This document shows, piece after piece, positions 1 through 8,260 of a stretch of DNA of 64,000 nt (position 1 is the first letter of the stretch; every line of letters starts with the position of its first letter). A program made the position numbers and the translations under genes. The DNA comes from JAAXXJ01 sp964412455. Lineage in GTDB: Bacteria > Nitrospirota > UBA9217. The notes below the pieces were generated by a model, which did not search any database, was not told where the DNA came from, and saw only the letters and a list, made by a program, of their open reading frames with translations. The stretch lies in assembly GCA_964412455.1 (NCBI GenBank), contig CAYPOT010000008.1:1-64000 (forward strand). Direction: 5' to 3'.

Positions 1-142
1 TTTGTCTCATGAAGCTAATTATAATGTTTCGTTATTAATTTGTCAACATACTAGGAACAAGTTCGTAGACGGGAAGCTCATGGAACCACGGGTTCGCGTT
101 GCGAACGCACGGATACTGGCAATGCATTAAATTTCCTCCTTC

Positions 143-493
143 TCAAAGGTTCGCGAGGATACCGCGATCTATGGCAGATACTCTTCTCTCACCGGGGAGA
201 ACACTTCTTATTGCAACGGAATGTTCATGGACAACGGCGTTGTGCTCAACATCGCCGGGGATGCACCAGCTGTCGCCTGGCACAGCCCGGTGCGTCACGT
301 CACCGATGGTCAGGTCGAGGCTTCCGGATACCAGATAGCCTGTCTGTTCATGAGGATGTTTGTGTCGTGGCAGGACCGCGCCTTGTTCGAGCTTGAACTC
401 GGCCATAAGCGTCTTCGCGCCGTGGATCAGCGTCTTGAGTTTGATCTTTTCAAGGGCGTCCTTATAGCCGGCGACATCGTTCTTAGTGAACAT
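143..493 (-). CDS. Cupin-domain protein with frameshifted C-terminus
   Basis: Small single-domain cupin (116 aa as read). The first cupin motif is visible around HKHPHEQTGYLVSG and the second around PGDSWCIPGDVEHNA, so the metal-binding His and Glu residues are present. Such cupins bind a metal ion; the substrate cannot be told. The start is an ATG with AGGAGG a few bases upstream. The last ~23 residues do not look like the family. Dropping one A near position 207-209 (minus strand reads AATAAGAAG) restores a normal tail, VAIEVFSPVREEYLP, ending at a TAG at 169-171. I infer a one-base insertion or a sequencing error. The cupin core is unaffected. Confidence 0.8.
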   Translation of the reverse strand: MFTKNDVAGYKDALEKIKLKTLIHGAKTLMAEFKLEQGAVLPRHKHPHEQTGYLVSGSLDLTIGDVTHRAVPGDSWCIPGDVEHNAVVHEHSVAIRSVLPGERRVSAIDRGILANL

Positions 494-981
494 GAAGAAC
501 CTCCTCGACCACTATATAGGTCGGCATTACTGCTTAAGGAGTTTATCAGAAACCGAACGAGATTGTAAGACGGGTACCTGCGGGAAATAGAATCGGGGCG
601 GGAATCCCCCGGGCAGATACTATCCTGTAAGTCCTCAAGATGCTTCAGGCGAACGACCGGCGCGGTTGCGAGTCGAGGCGCACAAGACCGCTGCATAGGG
701 GGGACAGAAACATTAAAGACCGGACTCTCTGAGGCTTCAAGAAAAGAACAGGAAATCATACCTGAGCACTTACAGTCCTAATGGGTCCTGTTGCAAATTA
801 CGCCCCTAATATTGCAATAAGTTTAGGTAAGAGCGAATATAATCTATGCTGTGCGTACTTCTGCGCAATTTCTAATCGCCTTCCAAAAGCATGTATCTGT
901 ATATAAATATAATTTATGATAGCACATTATTTGCAAGCTTTATTAACTATGCAACAATAGTGTAGCCTCGTTTTGTAACTA

Positions 982-1077
982 ACTGCTCTCGGAGGCAGTA
1001 TGTCCGAAGGTCAAGAAGCCTTCCCAACAGTATGTCTTATCAGCAATGGACGCTGTCAAGGAAGGCTTTTTGTTTTT
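982..1077 (+). promoter_or_regulatory. Tandem-hairpin ANTAR-type antitermination leader, copy 1
   Basis: Two short hairpins with six-base loops stand in tandem. P1 is ACTGCT/GGCAGT (982-999, loop CTCGGA) and P2 is GAAGGT/GCCTTC (1006-1023, loop CAAGAA), separated by six bases. The 3' arm of P2 is also the 5' arm of an intrinsic terminator: AAGCCTTCC (1016-1024) pairs with GGAAGGCTT (1060-1068), followed by a T-run. P2 and the terminator are therefore mutually exclusive, the layout known for RNA targets of ANTAR proteins (NasR, EutV). G is at loop position 4 in both, but position 1 is C rather than the usual A. It sits directly upstream of an ANTAR regulator gene, implying autoregulation. Confidence 0.72.
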
Positions 1078-1163
1078 ATATGAGCATATTATTCTTAATA
1101 GACGGCGAGTCAGAAAGCAGCGGAAATAATGTAGTGATCGTTCAACAGATAAAGGCCCAAGTT

Positions 1164-1811
1164 ATGGAACGGATAAGGATAATGATAGTCAGTGAGGATC
1201 ATTCCTTTTCTCTGAGTCTCTGTGCCATGCTCCAGAACCTTGGCCATATCGTCGTTGCCTGTGCCCGCTCGGCAGCAGATGCGATTGCCAACGCGCCTAA
1301 ACTCTCACCGGAGCTTGTCTTCATGGATATTCCGATGGACCATAGGAACGGCCTCCAGGCGTCCAAACGGTTCCTGGAACAGCATGCTTTGCCAATTGTG
1401 CTCATGACCAGTGTCATAGAGCCTGAATTGATCGATCAGGCTGACGCCATCGGTGTTTCAGGTTATATGTTAAAACCGGTTTTATTAAAGGATATCCAGC
1501 CAGCCCTTGTGCTTGCCCGATCTCGTTTTAGACAACTCCAATCATTAAAACAGGAGATCGTTGATCTCCAAAATATGCTGCGGTCCCGCAAGCTCATCGA
1601 GCAGGCGAAGGGCTTGCTCATGGAACGGGAAGGCATCCCTGAAGCTGAAGCATTCAGGAGAATCCAATGCATGAGCAGGAATCAGAACATACCCATGGCC
1701 GCGCTCTCAGAAGCTATTATCATGACCAATAAGGTGATGAACAAGCCAAAGGCAAACAAAGACCGGTTACGAGAGAATCGAGGTGCCGTTCAAGATCGTT
1801 TTCAGGACTAG
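1164..1811 (+). CDS. Response regulator with ANTAR RNA-binding domain
   Basis: 215 aa. An N-terminal receiver domain (about 4-120) has an acidic pocket (E11, D12), phospho-acceptor D55 in VFMDI, T82/S83 and K104. A coiled region leads into an ANTAR domain (about 140-190), recognisable in SRKLIEQAKGLLMEREGIPEAEAFRRI. ANTAR proteins bind tandem hexaloop hairpins in nascent RNA and prevent terminator formation. The ATG at 1164 (AAAGG upstream) is preferred because the upstream in-frame extension would run through the leader terminator. No sensor kinase is adjacent. The gene is bracketed by two matching leaders, so it probably controls itself and the downstream cytochrome genes. Confidence 0.9.
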   Translation: MERIRIMIVSEDHSFSLSLCAMLQNLGHIVVACARSAADAIANAPKLSPELVFMDIPMDHRNGLQASKRFLEQHALPIVLMTSVIEPELIDQADAIGVSGYMLKPVLLKDIQPALVLARSRFRQLQSLKQEIVDLQNMLRSRKLIEQAKGLLMEREGIPEAEAFRRIQCMSRNQNIPMAALSEAIIMTNKVMNKPKANKDRLRENRGAVQDRFQD

Positions 1812-1826
1812 CCTGATCTGACATAC

Positions 1827-1913
1827 ACTGCTCGTGATGGCAGTAAAACGAAGGTCAAGAAGCCTTCTTGTGAAGCGTCATATGCACTATGACCTCCGCG
1901 GGAAGGCTTTTTT
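1827..1913 (+). promoter_or_regulatory. Tandem-hairpin ANTAR-type antitermination leader, copy 2
   Basis: Repeats the first leader's design. P1 is ACTGCT/GGCAGT (1827-1844, loop CGTGAT), a five-base spacer, then P2 GAAGGT/GCCTTC (1850-1867) with the identical loop CAAGAA. P2's 3' arm can instead pair with GAAGGCTT (1902-1909) to form a terminator followed by six Ts. Loop position 4 is again G and position 1 again C. P1 loop bases and linkers differ between copies while all four stems are conserved, as expected for a selected RNA structure. It lies just after the ANTAR gene and before the small Cys protein and cytochrome, which are the likely targets. Confidence 0.7.
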
Positions 1914-1984
1914 GTTGTATGCAGGAGCGGACAACGAAAGAGATGCGACATGTCGGGCATTTGACCAAATCCCTGTTCACCCTT

Positions 1985-2090
1985 TGACAATGCTTCGACA
2001 AACTCAGCAGAGCACTCAGGGTGAACGGGATGGTTTATTAAAAGGATGCCGTTTTTTCCGATCGTGCAGAGCCTGTCGAAGCACAAGATC
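1985..2090. repeat. Degenerate intergenic repeat
   Basis: Contains segments such as GCTTCGACAAACTCAG and CACTCAGGGTGAACGG, and later GAGCCTGTCGAAGCAC. These resemble the widespread intergenic palindromic family with a CTTCGACAAGCTCAGG core. The arms are degenerate. It separates the second ANTAR leader from the small Cys gene. Confidence 0.4.
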
Positions 2091-2123
2091 GGCTTGGGGA
2101 ACAGCCCGATGTCACGTGACGCT

Positions 2124-2348
2124 ATGAACAGCAAATCAAAATATACGCCGGAGCCTGATAGCCAGACAACGATCTTTTGCAAGCTATTTTCCGACCGTGT
2201 TTCGGTACATCTCTGCATGTTAAGAAAAAAAGAGCTGGATCTAAAGGGCGGCTTCACCTGTGAAGGCTGTCCAGTGGACGCGGTCATGCGCAGGAAGCAG
2301 AAACTCTTTAAAGAGGTCCTCGGTCTTTCCCGCGGCCGAAGAGCTTGA
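2124..2348 (+). CDS. Small cysteine-motif protein
   Basis: 74 aa. Four cysteines stand in a distinctive array: C(20), C(32), then CEGC near 46-49 within LDLKGGFTCEGC. The spacing suggests a small metal or iron-sulfur site, although I cannot name the family with certainty. The C-terminus is basic. The chosen ATG matches the start of the ordered sequence; the longer in-frame extension runs through the intergenic repeat and looks random. There is no clear Shine-Dalgarno. It lies between the second ANTAR leader and the multiheme cytochrome, so it may be co-transcribed with it. Confidence 0.55.
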   Translation: MNSKSKYTPEPDSQTTIFCKLFSDRVSVHLCMLRKKELDLKGGFTCEGCPVDAVMRRKQKLFKEVLGLSRGRRA

Positions 2349-2507
2349 TCGTATTGCGGTCTGGCAATATTGCAAATGAACCGGAGAGGTCAATTTCCAG
2401 AACCGTATGGTGGAAAGGAGGAATCGTTGCATTCCGGAACATGCCTGTTCTAGAAAAAGACCGATCCGGCTAATGCAGGATCGAACGTTCAACTCGGAGG
2501 AATAATA

Positions 2508-4589
2508 ATGAAAAGAATCTTATCGTTGATCAGTATTCTGTCCATGGTATGCGCATTTGCGATCGCTACAACTTTTGCAGCCAAGCCAGTAACGTATTAT
2601 ACTTTGACCATTGCCTCTTCAAATCCAACCAGTAACGTCGCCATAACCGCCAGCCCCCCGGACAAAAACGGCGCGGGCAACGGCACGACGCCGTTCACCA
2701 GGTCCTACGCCAAGGGTGCGGTTGTGACCCTGAGCGCGCCCGCAGCGGTAAGCGGCAATAACTTCCAGAAATGGCTGAAGGGCACGACGGATCACGCCAC
2801 CACCGCGAGCACGGCCGTCACCATGAGCGCCGATACGACAATGACAGCGCTCTACGCCACCGCCGGCAGCGCGGAAAAGTGTCAAGACGGCATCGACAAT
2901 GATCTGGACAGCAAGATCGACTGTGCTGACATCGATTGCGCGGCCGATGCTTCCTGCGCCGGCGCGCTCAATAGCTCGCACAAGGGCATTAACGCTTATA
3001 CCGGTCCCGCAACCTGTATAGCATGTCACAGTACAGCCGGAACCGCGGTGCTTAATTCCATGCATGGTTCCTGGCTCGGCCCCACGCCGAATGTCAGCAA
3101 TATCACCGTCAATTCCGGTAAATGGAGACAGACCAACAACTACTGCACGGATCCGCAGATGGCCGATTACGGCTGCTTGAAATGCCATGTTTCCCTGGTT
3201 GCACCGGTGGACGCCCAGGGCAAAGTGGATATGTCAAAGACAAAGCTCACAGCGGCGGACATGGACTGCTTGCAGTGCCATCAAGCCAAATATTTTGCGA
3301 CCTTTATGCCGGTCGATAGTACTGCAACAACGTATTATTCCTGCGCCGACGGCGCGACCCGTGTTTATAAGAAACCCCTGCCGGAAGCCGACGGCAAGAT
3401 CCGCAAAGTAATGCGTCTGGACCTCGCGCCGGGCGAGACCGCGCTTTCCCTGGCCAGGACCGTGACCCGGCCCAATAATGCCACGTGCGTGACGAAATGC
3501 CATGCAAAGGCAGGCGGCAGCGACGGCGCCAAACGCGGCGACATCGCTTCCAATATGGTCAATCCTTCGACATCGGTGGATGTTCATCTCAGCTCCGCGG
3601 GTGTTGCCAAATTGACCTGCACGTCCTGCCATAAGGGCGCAAACCATCAGATCCCCGGCCGCGGAAATGACATGAGGGGCGAGGACATCGGCGCTGTGAT
3701 GAATAAATGCGTTGATTGCCACGTCGGCATGGACAGCGGCGCCGGCCATGCCAACCAGGGCCAACGGACCGAACCGGACCGCCATGTCGCCCGTGTTGAC
3801 TGCACAGGCTGCCACATCGATTCCTATGGGAAAGGCATCAGCACGGAACTCAGCCGCGACTGGACCGCCCCGGTCTGGAACCCTGCCGGCTGTGAAGGCC
3901 AGGGCGCCTATGTCGGCCATGAAGTGAGAGGCGCCAACGTTGTGCCGGAATACCGGTTCTGGAACAAGACCAGCTGGGTATTTGACCGGAACGGGACAGC
4001 GGGACTGACGACGGACCTTATTGACGGCGGCCTGGCAATGTCATATCCTCTTGGCAACATCAACGACGGCAAGCTCTATCCTTTCAAGGTGCATACTTCC
4101 AAGAACCCGATCGACAGCAGCTCAGGCAAGACCAACTTTGATGTCATGACGATGTTCATGACCGGCTGCTATGACCAGGCGGCGGCTTCCGGCCTGGCGT
4201 ATATCGGCGAGAGCGGGGCCTACACCTGGACGAACAACAAGGCCTTCCAGTTGATCACCCATGGCGTTGCCCCGGCTACGACTGCCGGCAATTGCAGCAA
4301 ATGCCACGGGAACCTCAGGAACAGCCTGGATCTGACCACGGCTTCCAAAATGGACAAATTGGGATACAAGCTGAAGGACACTGCCGCGAAGATATGCGGC
4401 CAGTGCCATGCTCCGAAAACCCCGAAGACCCATGAGTCCATGCACGGTCATCTCAACAAAGGCAGCGGCATCGGGTGCTACTTCTGCCATTCTTTCAAAC
4501 GTCCGGAAAGAAACCTTTGTGATCCTTGCGTCTCGTCATGTGTCAGCGAATTTGTCGACACCACCCCGTATCCCCATGTGTGCAATTAG
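2508..4589 (+). CDS. Secreted multiheme c-type cytochrome with InlB-like N-terminal domain
   Basis: 693 aa with a signal peptide ending near TTFAAKP and a strong GGAGG ribosome site. Residues ~28-125 look like a divergent InlB B-repeat (beta-grasp adhesion module), followed by a Cys/Asp-rich CQDGIDNDLDSKIDC segment like calcium-binding spacers. The rest carries nine CXXCH heme sites (CIACH, CLKCH, CLQCH, CTSCH, CVDCH, CTGCH, CSKCH, CGQCH, CYFCH) and one CVTKCH with three intervening residues. Up to ten hemes are therefore possible. It probably acts in extracytoplasmic electron transfer. The final ~30 residues are cysteine-rich without CH motifs. It follows the ANTAR leader and has its own terminator. 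Confidence 0.88.
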   Translation: MKRILSLISILSMVCAFAIATTFAAKPVTYYTLTIASSNPTSNVAITASPPDKNGAGNGTTPFTRSYAKGAVVTLSAPAAVSGNNFQKWLKGTTDHATTASTAVTMSADTTMTALYATAGSAEKCQDGIDNDLDSKIDCADIDCAADASCAGALNSSHKGINAYTGPATCIACHSTAGTAVLNSMHGSWLGPTPNVSNITVNSGKWRQTNNYCTDPQMADYGCLKCHVSLVAPVDAQGKVDMSKTKLTAADMDCLQCHQAKYFATFMPVDSTATTYYSCADGATRVYKKPLPEADGKIRKVMRLDLAPGETALSLARTVTRPNNATCVTKCHAKAGGSDGAKRGDIASNMVNPSTSVDVHLSSAGVAKLTCTSCHKGANHQIPGRGNDMRGEDIGAVMNKCVDCHVGMDSGAGHANQGQRTEPDRHVARVDCTGCHIDSYGKGISTELSRDWTAPVWNPAGCEGQGAYVGHEVRGANVVPEYRFWNKTSWVFDRNGTAGLTTDLIDGGLAMSYPLGNINDGKLYPFKVHTSKNPIDSSSGKTNFDVMTMFMTGCYDQAAASGLAYIGESGAYTWTNNKAFQLITHGVAPATTAGNCSKCHGNLRNSLDLTTASKMDKLGYKLKDTAAKICGQCHAPKTPKTHESMHGHLNKGSGIGCYFCHSFKRPERNLCDPCVSSCVSEFVDTTPYPHVCN

Positions 4590-4615
4590 CTGAATAGTTG
4601 AAGCGCTCCAACAGA

Positions 4616-4650
4616 GGGCTGTCCCAATTCCGGGGCAGCCCCATTTATTT
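4616..4650 (+). terminator. Intrinsic terminator after the multiheme cytochrome
   Basis: GGGCTGTCCC pairs with GGGGCAGCCC around a short AATTCC loop, followed by an AT-rich tail CATTTATTT. It lies 27 bases after the cytochrome stop codon. Confidence 0.7.
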
Positions 4651-4960
4651 AGAGCGTCTGGAGGAGGCGAACCGTTGAGGGTCAGGACTGTTGAGGGTCA
4701 GACCTCAGAATCAAGCTTATTCTCATCCAACGCTCCTCCCCCTCTTCTTCCACAGTGACCAAGCGTTTTCCTTTTAAGGACGAACATCCCCCCGACTGTT
4801 TCAAATTATTCCCAAGTGCCCGTACCCAAACGAAATCCATACCCCCCCCCAAATGGGTGGTGTCCGGCTCCACGCTTTCCCCTATAATTCACCAAGGAAA
4901 CAACCAAGAACAGGAAATCGGAGCAGGCGGTATGCTTCGGATATCAAGAGAGGAGGGGTC

Positions 4961-5608
4961 ATGGACAGCGAACAGGTTCTGCATGCTTATCGGAAGGGGG
5001 ACGAAAATAAACGAATGAGCCTCTTTCTGTATTACCGGGAACTTCGAGATGCGTTCAGCATGATCGAAGATCAGGAGCACGCAGCAGATCGTTCGGTGAA
5101 AGGCTCTCTGTTCATGAACGGCATCGTTCGCTCTGTCGCAACGGGGCGCCGCGGAATGGCGCGAATGCGCGGGGTCCTGGGCAAGTATTCCCTGGTCCTG
5201 CTGAAACTCAGCTTTTTGATCGGCGCAGTGACCGATGGGCTTGCAGTGGTTCCCATGATGCACCCGGCAGTGAGTGCGGCTTTGTTCGGAGCGAACGCTG
5301 CAAAGCTCGGCGTTGAGTACCGGTATGCCATGGGGATAGGGGCGTCCTTGATGGCCGGATGGACAATGCTGCTGCTGTGGGGATACCAAAGGCCGGTGGA
5401 GCGGCGAGGCATTCTCGTTATCACCCTGTTTCCCGCGATCACCGGGATCATCGCGGCAACCGTATACGGCATGACCCATCAGGTCATTATCCTGAACAGG
5501 GTGATACCGTTGTGGATCCATCTCGGCCTGCTGAGCGCGCTGCTGTTGGTCAGCGTTGTCCTGAGCTCCGGCCGCGAAGCCAGGGAAGCCGATGCCTCTT
5601 CGCCGTAA
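4961..5608 (+). CDS. Integral membrane protein of unknown function
   Basis: 215 aa. The N-terminal ~75 residues are hydrophilic and charged (begins MDSEQVLHAYRKGDENKR), so a cytoplasmic head is likely. They are followed by four or five hydrophobic segments (about 85-110, 128-148, 152-175, 185-207). I do not recognise the family. The ATG at 4961 has GAGGAGG seven bases upstream; the longer in-frame reading has no such site. It stands alone between the cytochrome terminator and a LuxR-type regulator. Confidence 0.72.
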   Translation: MDSEQVLHAYRKGDENKRMSLFLYYRELRDAFSMIEDQEHAADRSVKGSLFMNGIVRSVATGRRGMARMRGVLGKYSLVLLKLSFLIGAVTDGLAVVPMMHPAVSAALFGANAAKLGVEYRYAMGIGASLMAGWTMLLLWGYQRPVERRGILVITLFPAITGIIAATVYGMTHQVIILNRVIPLWIHLGLLSALLLVSVVLSSGREAREADASSP

Positions 5609-5713
5609 CGGTCCTTTCAGGCAAAAGCATCGGCCCGGCATGGCTATGGACAAAGATCGTACGGTTTGCTACCATGCAGTCGGGTCACCCGGACGCCGGG
5701 ATTGCTCTGAACA

Positions 5714-6424
5714 ATGAGGTCATCCATGGCAGGAACAGGCAATATGCTCTCGATAGACCAGATGCTGGCCGGTCTCGGCCCGGCGCTTTTTTCCTGTATT
5801 CGCGCGCCCTTTGGCATATTTGACAAGGATTTCCGGGTCGTCTGGATCAACAAATCAATGGCCGCCATTCACCGGTGCGATCCCAAGAAGGTGGTCGGGA
5901 AATTATGCTACCAGTCCCTGCACGGGTGCGAACACATGTGCGGCGGGAACTGTCCCCTGGAAGGGGCCATCGCGAAAGGCCGAACCCACGTCGTGGAGTC
6001 ATGGATGGATGTGCCGGACGGCGGGCGGCGCTGGGGGGAAGTGCACGCGTATCCGGTGCGGGACCAGGACAAGAATGTTTCCGCTGTCATCGTCCTTGTC
6101 TTTGAAACGACGGCCGGGAAGAACACACTGCAGCAGCAGCGGGACTATACCGGGCTGCTTGAGCAGCGTCTGCGGGAAAAAGAGCGGGGACCCAAAAAGG
6201 TCGACCTGGGAAAAGGCGATGCCGTCCTGTCCGTGAAGCTGTCCCGCCGCGAAAACGACGTCCTGCGTCTCATAACCGAAGGATACACCAATACCCAGAT
6301 CTCCGAACTGCTCGACATCAGCGGCAATACCGTAAAAAGCTACGTCAACAGCCTTTTTAACAAACTGGGGGTAAACGACCGCACCCAGGCGGCCGTCCTG
6401 GCAACCCGCAATCATATTGTCTGA
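5714..6424 (+). CDS. PAS-domain LuxR-type transcriptional regulator
   Basis: 236 aa. A PAS domain spans about 15-130 (FGIFDKDFRVVWINKSMAAI opens it) with a cysteine cluster, GKLCYQSLHGCEHMCGGNCPL, of the kind seen in many bacterial PAS sensors and possibly ligand- or metal-binding. After a coiled linker, a LuxR/GerE helix-turn-helix is at ~170-232 (LSRRENDVLRLITEGYTNTQ, then NTVKSYVNSLFNKLGV). It probably senses a cytoplasmic redox or ligand cue and binds DNA. The start is uncertain: ATGs at 5714, 5726 and 5744 are all possible, the last with an AGGAAC-like site. Confidence 0.85.
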   Translation: MRSSMAGTGNMLSIDQMLAGLGPALFSCIRAPFGIFDKDFRVVWINKSMAAIHRCDPKKVVGKLCYQSLHGCEHMCGGNCPLEGAIAKGRTHVVESWMDVPDGGRRWGEVHAYPVRDQDKNVSAVIVLVFETTAGKNTLQQQRDYTGLLEQRLREKERGPKKVDLGKGDAVLSVKLSRRENDVLRLITEGYTNTQISELLDISGNTVKSYVNSLFNKLGVNDRTQAAVLATRNHIV

Positions 6425-6555
6425 ATCCGGGAGCGAGCGAATTCGCCGGGATCGTCTGGGACAAGGTTTCTGATGGGTATGTGTAAAGAAGATCAGAACA
6501 TGGTCAGGTCATCCATGAGACGTTCGGCTCGAAAGAGAGAAAGGAGAAGAGACAC

Positions 6556-6816
6556 ATGAAGCTCAACATTAAGGCATTCGCGTTGACTTGCGGTATCGTC
6601 TGGGGATTAGGGCTGTTCTTTCTTACCTGGTGGATGATCGCGTTTGACGGATCTTCAGGGGCGCCCACATTCATCGGCAGGCTGTATCGTGGCTACACGA
6701 TCTCTCCTATCGGCAGTGTAATCGGGTTATTATGGGCGTTTTTTGACGGCCTGATCGGCGGCGCAGTCTTTGCCTGGCTCTACAACAAAATAACGGGTTC
6801 CGCCGGGACCAAGTAG
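6556..6816 (+). CDS. Small two-helix membrane protein (holin-like family)
   Basis: 86 aa with two hydrophobic helices (about 7-28 and 53-78) and a short polar loop RLYRGYTISPIGS between them. It resembles a family of short membrane proteins often labelled bacteriophage holin, seen in chromosomes without an accompanying phage. No phage genes are nearby, so a lysis role is not supported. A good GGAGAAG site precedes the ATG. Confidence 0.7.
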   Translation: MKLNIKAFALTCGIVWGLGLFFLTWWMIAFDGSSGAPTFIGRLYRGYTISPIGSVIGLLWAFFDGLIGGAVFAWLYNKITGSAGTK

Positions 6817-6845
6817 GGCCGCGCGGGGCCAGTTCTGATAAAGAG

Positions 6846-6883
6846 GGAATCCAGGAGCGAGGGCATTCACTGCAGCGAGAGCT
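6846..6883. repeat. REP-like repeat, degenerate copy
   Basis: Begins AATCCAGGAGCGAGGGCATT and continues CACTGCAGCGAGAGCTT. It shares its head with the copy at 14917-14965 and its general plan with those at 7704 and 7775. It is intergenic. Confidence 0.5.
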
Positions 6884-6923
6884 TAAGGACCGCTGAGATG
6901 TCTCCAGTGAACAGGGAGATCAT

Positions 6924-7646
6924 ATGGGACTGCAATTACCGAAGTGGCTCATCAAGCTGTCGGGAGAATTGTTTCTTCACCGCTACCCGGGTTGGCTCGT
7001 ATTCAAGCCGCACCACTACGCGATGTCCGGTCCGGACGTGCGCAAGGTCCTCGATGCCGCACAGCCGGGGGACATACTGCTCCGCCGCTACGACGGGTAT
7101 GTGAACACCCTGTTCACGCCGGGATTCTGGGGTCATGCAGCGCTCTGCGTGAGCGCGAATGACGTGATCCATGCCGTCGGCGTCGGTGTCCTGCGCGAGG
7201 ACCTTATCACCTTTTGCAGGACCGACAGCGTGGCCGTGCTTCGGGTGAAGGACGCAACCCCGAAGATGATCCAACGGGCCATCGCCTGCGCGGAGGCCCA
7301 CGAGAAAGCGCGCACGGCCTACGATTACCAGTTCGATGACAAGAACCATGCCGTCTACTGTACCGAACTGGTGAACGTCTGCTACAACGGCTGGTTCAAC
7401 GAGGATTTCGAGGTGGCCGCCGGGAACTGCATTCTCTGCCCCGACGGGATCCGGCGGAGTTCCCGCGTTTCGTCCGTCGTCGAATGCAAGTGCGACCCGA
7501 AGTGGCTTTCGGTCAAACAGCGCGAGATCAAGAGGTGCAGCGCCCCTCCGGTTACCTGCGAAGACACGCTCCGGAAGCGGGTCGGGGAAATTGCCGCTTT
7601 GCCCGCGCACATGAAGCGGCAGCGCAAGCGACGACCCAGGTCCTGA
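6924..7646 (+). CDS. YiiX/YebB-like permuted papain-fold cysteine peptidase
   Basis: 240 aa, no signal peptide. The NlpC/P60-superfamily (permuted papain) signature is clear: GDILLRR near 51-57, the catalytic His in GFWGHAALCV (~73), DVIHAVGVGV, and the putative catalytic Cys in AVYCTELVNVCYN (~150). Family members are thought to cleave peptide or isopeptide/thioester bonds in envelope components or lipids; the substrate here is unknown. The last ~45 residues are very basic (ends MKRQRKRRPRS). The ATG has AGGGAG upstream. Confidence 0.82.
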   Translation: MGLQLPKWLIKLSGELFLHRYPGWLVFKPHHYAMSGPDVRKVLDAAQPGDILLRRYDGYVNTLFTPGFWGHAALCVSANDVIHAVGVGVLREDLITFCRTDSVAVLRVKDATPKMIQRAIACAEAHEKARTAYDYQFDDKNHAVYCTELVNVCYNGWFNEDFEVAAGNCILCPDGIRRSSRVSSVVECKCDPKWLSVKQREIKRCSAPPVTCEDTLRKRVGEIAALPAHMKRQRKRRPRS

Positions 7647-7703
7647 AGCCGGAAGGATGACCTGGGACAGGCTTGGCCCCGTAGTTATAGAGCCATGAGC
7701 AAG

Positions 7704-7735
7704 CGCATTCCCCGCAGCTTGCTGCGGGGAATGCG
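7704..7735. repeat. Perfect REP-like palindrome
   Basis: A 14-bp perfect stem: CGCATTCCCCGCAG (7704-7717) and CTGCGGGGAATGCG (7722-7735) around loop CTTG. No T-run follows, so it is a dispersed repeat rather than a terminator. The 7647-8032 gap holds this palindrome, the next one and no gene that I can support. Confidence 0.75.
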
Positions 7736-7774
7736 AGCGATTAGAATAAATAGTAATACCTTGAGGATCGAAGA

Positions 7775-7798
7775 TTCCCTGCAGCTTGGTGCAGGGAA
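7775..7798. repeat. REP-like palindrome, second copy
   Basis: TTCCCTGCA pairs with TGCAGGGAA around GCTTGG. It is the same family as 7704-7735 and 14917-14965, forming a pair in the same gap. Confidence 0.65.
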
Positions 7799-8032
7799 CT
7801 TCAATAAGACGGTCGAGGGTGAGGTATGGCCTGTTGAGGTGTTGCCCGTCATCGGAGTTCGGCGGTAGAAAGGATATGCTAAGAAGCCGTTCCGCTCTGA
7901 ACAATCAAAGGCCGGCAGAATCAATTCTGCAGGCCTAACCGTATAGAATGAGTAAGGATATTCTAACAGGTCGCCATGCCCCCGATCGCAGCGTTCCTTC
8001 GGTTTCCGGCGCGGCCGTTCTCTGCAGTCGGG

Positions 8033-8260
8033 CTACGACGCAGGCCTTCCCGGCCTCGGCCCCGATCCGGACTGCCTCGCGCGCTTGAGGAGCTTCCGCC
8101 TTCGCTTTTCCGCCTCCAGCTGCTTATTCTTTTTTTTCACCGAGGGCTTTTCGTAATGACGCCGCTTCTTCAGTTCCCCGAACATCCCGTCAAGCTGGAG
8201 CTTCTTCTTCAGGGTACGCAGGGCTTTTTCGATGTCCCGGGACAGGACCCTTATCTCCAA
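8033..8260 (-). CDS. rpsU: Ribosomal protein S21 paralogue, coupled to an RRM protein
   Basis: 75 aa. It has the S21 signature: an N-terminal segment followed by KKRRHYEKPSVKKKNKQLEAEKRRRK and a basic tail. It differs from the second S21 gene at 34894, which has the more typical PSIRLRDNEPFEVALRRFKK head. The start is TTG at 8260, inside the last codons of the RRM gene (10-base overlap). The GGAGGAGGAAAG that encodes the RRM protein's glycine tail doubles as its ribosome site, so translation is coupled. S21 helps recruit mRNA to the 30S subunit. Confidence 0.85.
   Translation of the reverse strand: MEIRVLSRDIEKALRTLKKKLQLDGMFGELKKRRHYEKPSVKKKNKQLEAEKRRRKLLKRARQSGSGPRPGRPAS

Noticed and set aside
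1032..1163. N-terminal extension of the ANTAR regulator
   Set aside because: It would be translated from inside the leader terminator; the receiver domain starts properly at 1164.
4682..4873. Small frames between the cytochrome terminator and the membrane protein gene
   Set aside because: Both strands read low-complexity sequence with no ribosome site; the stretch includes a C-run and a short GTTGAGGGTCAG repeat.
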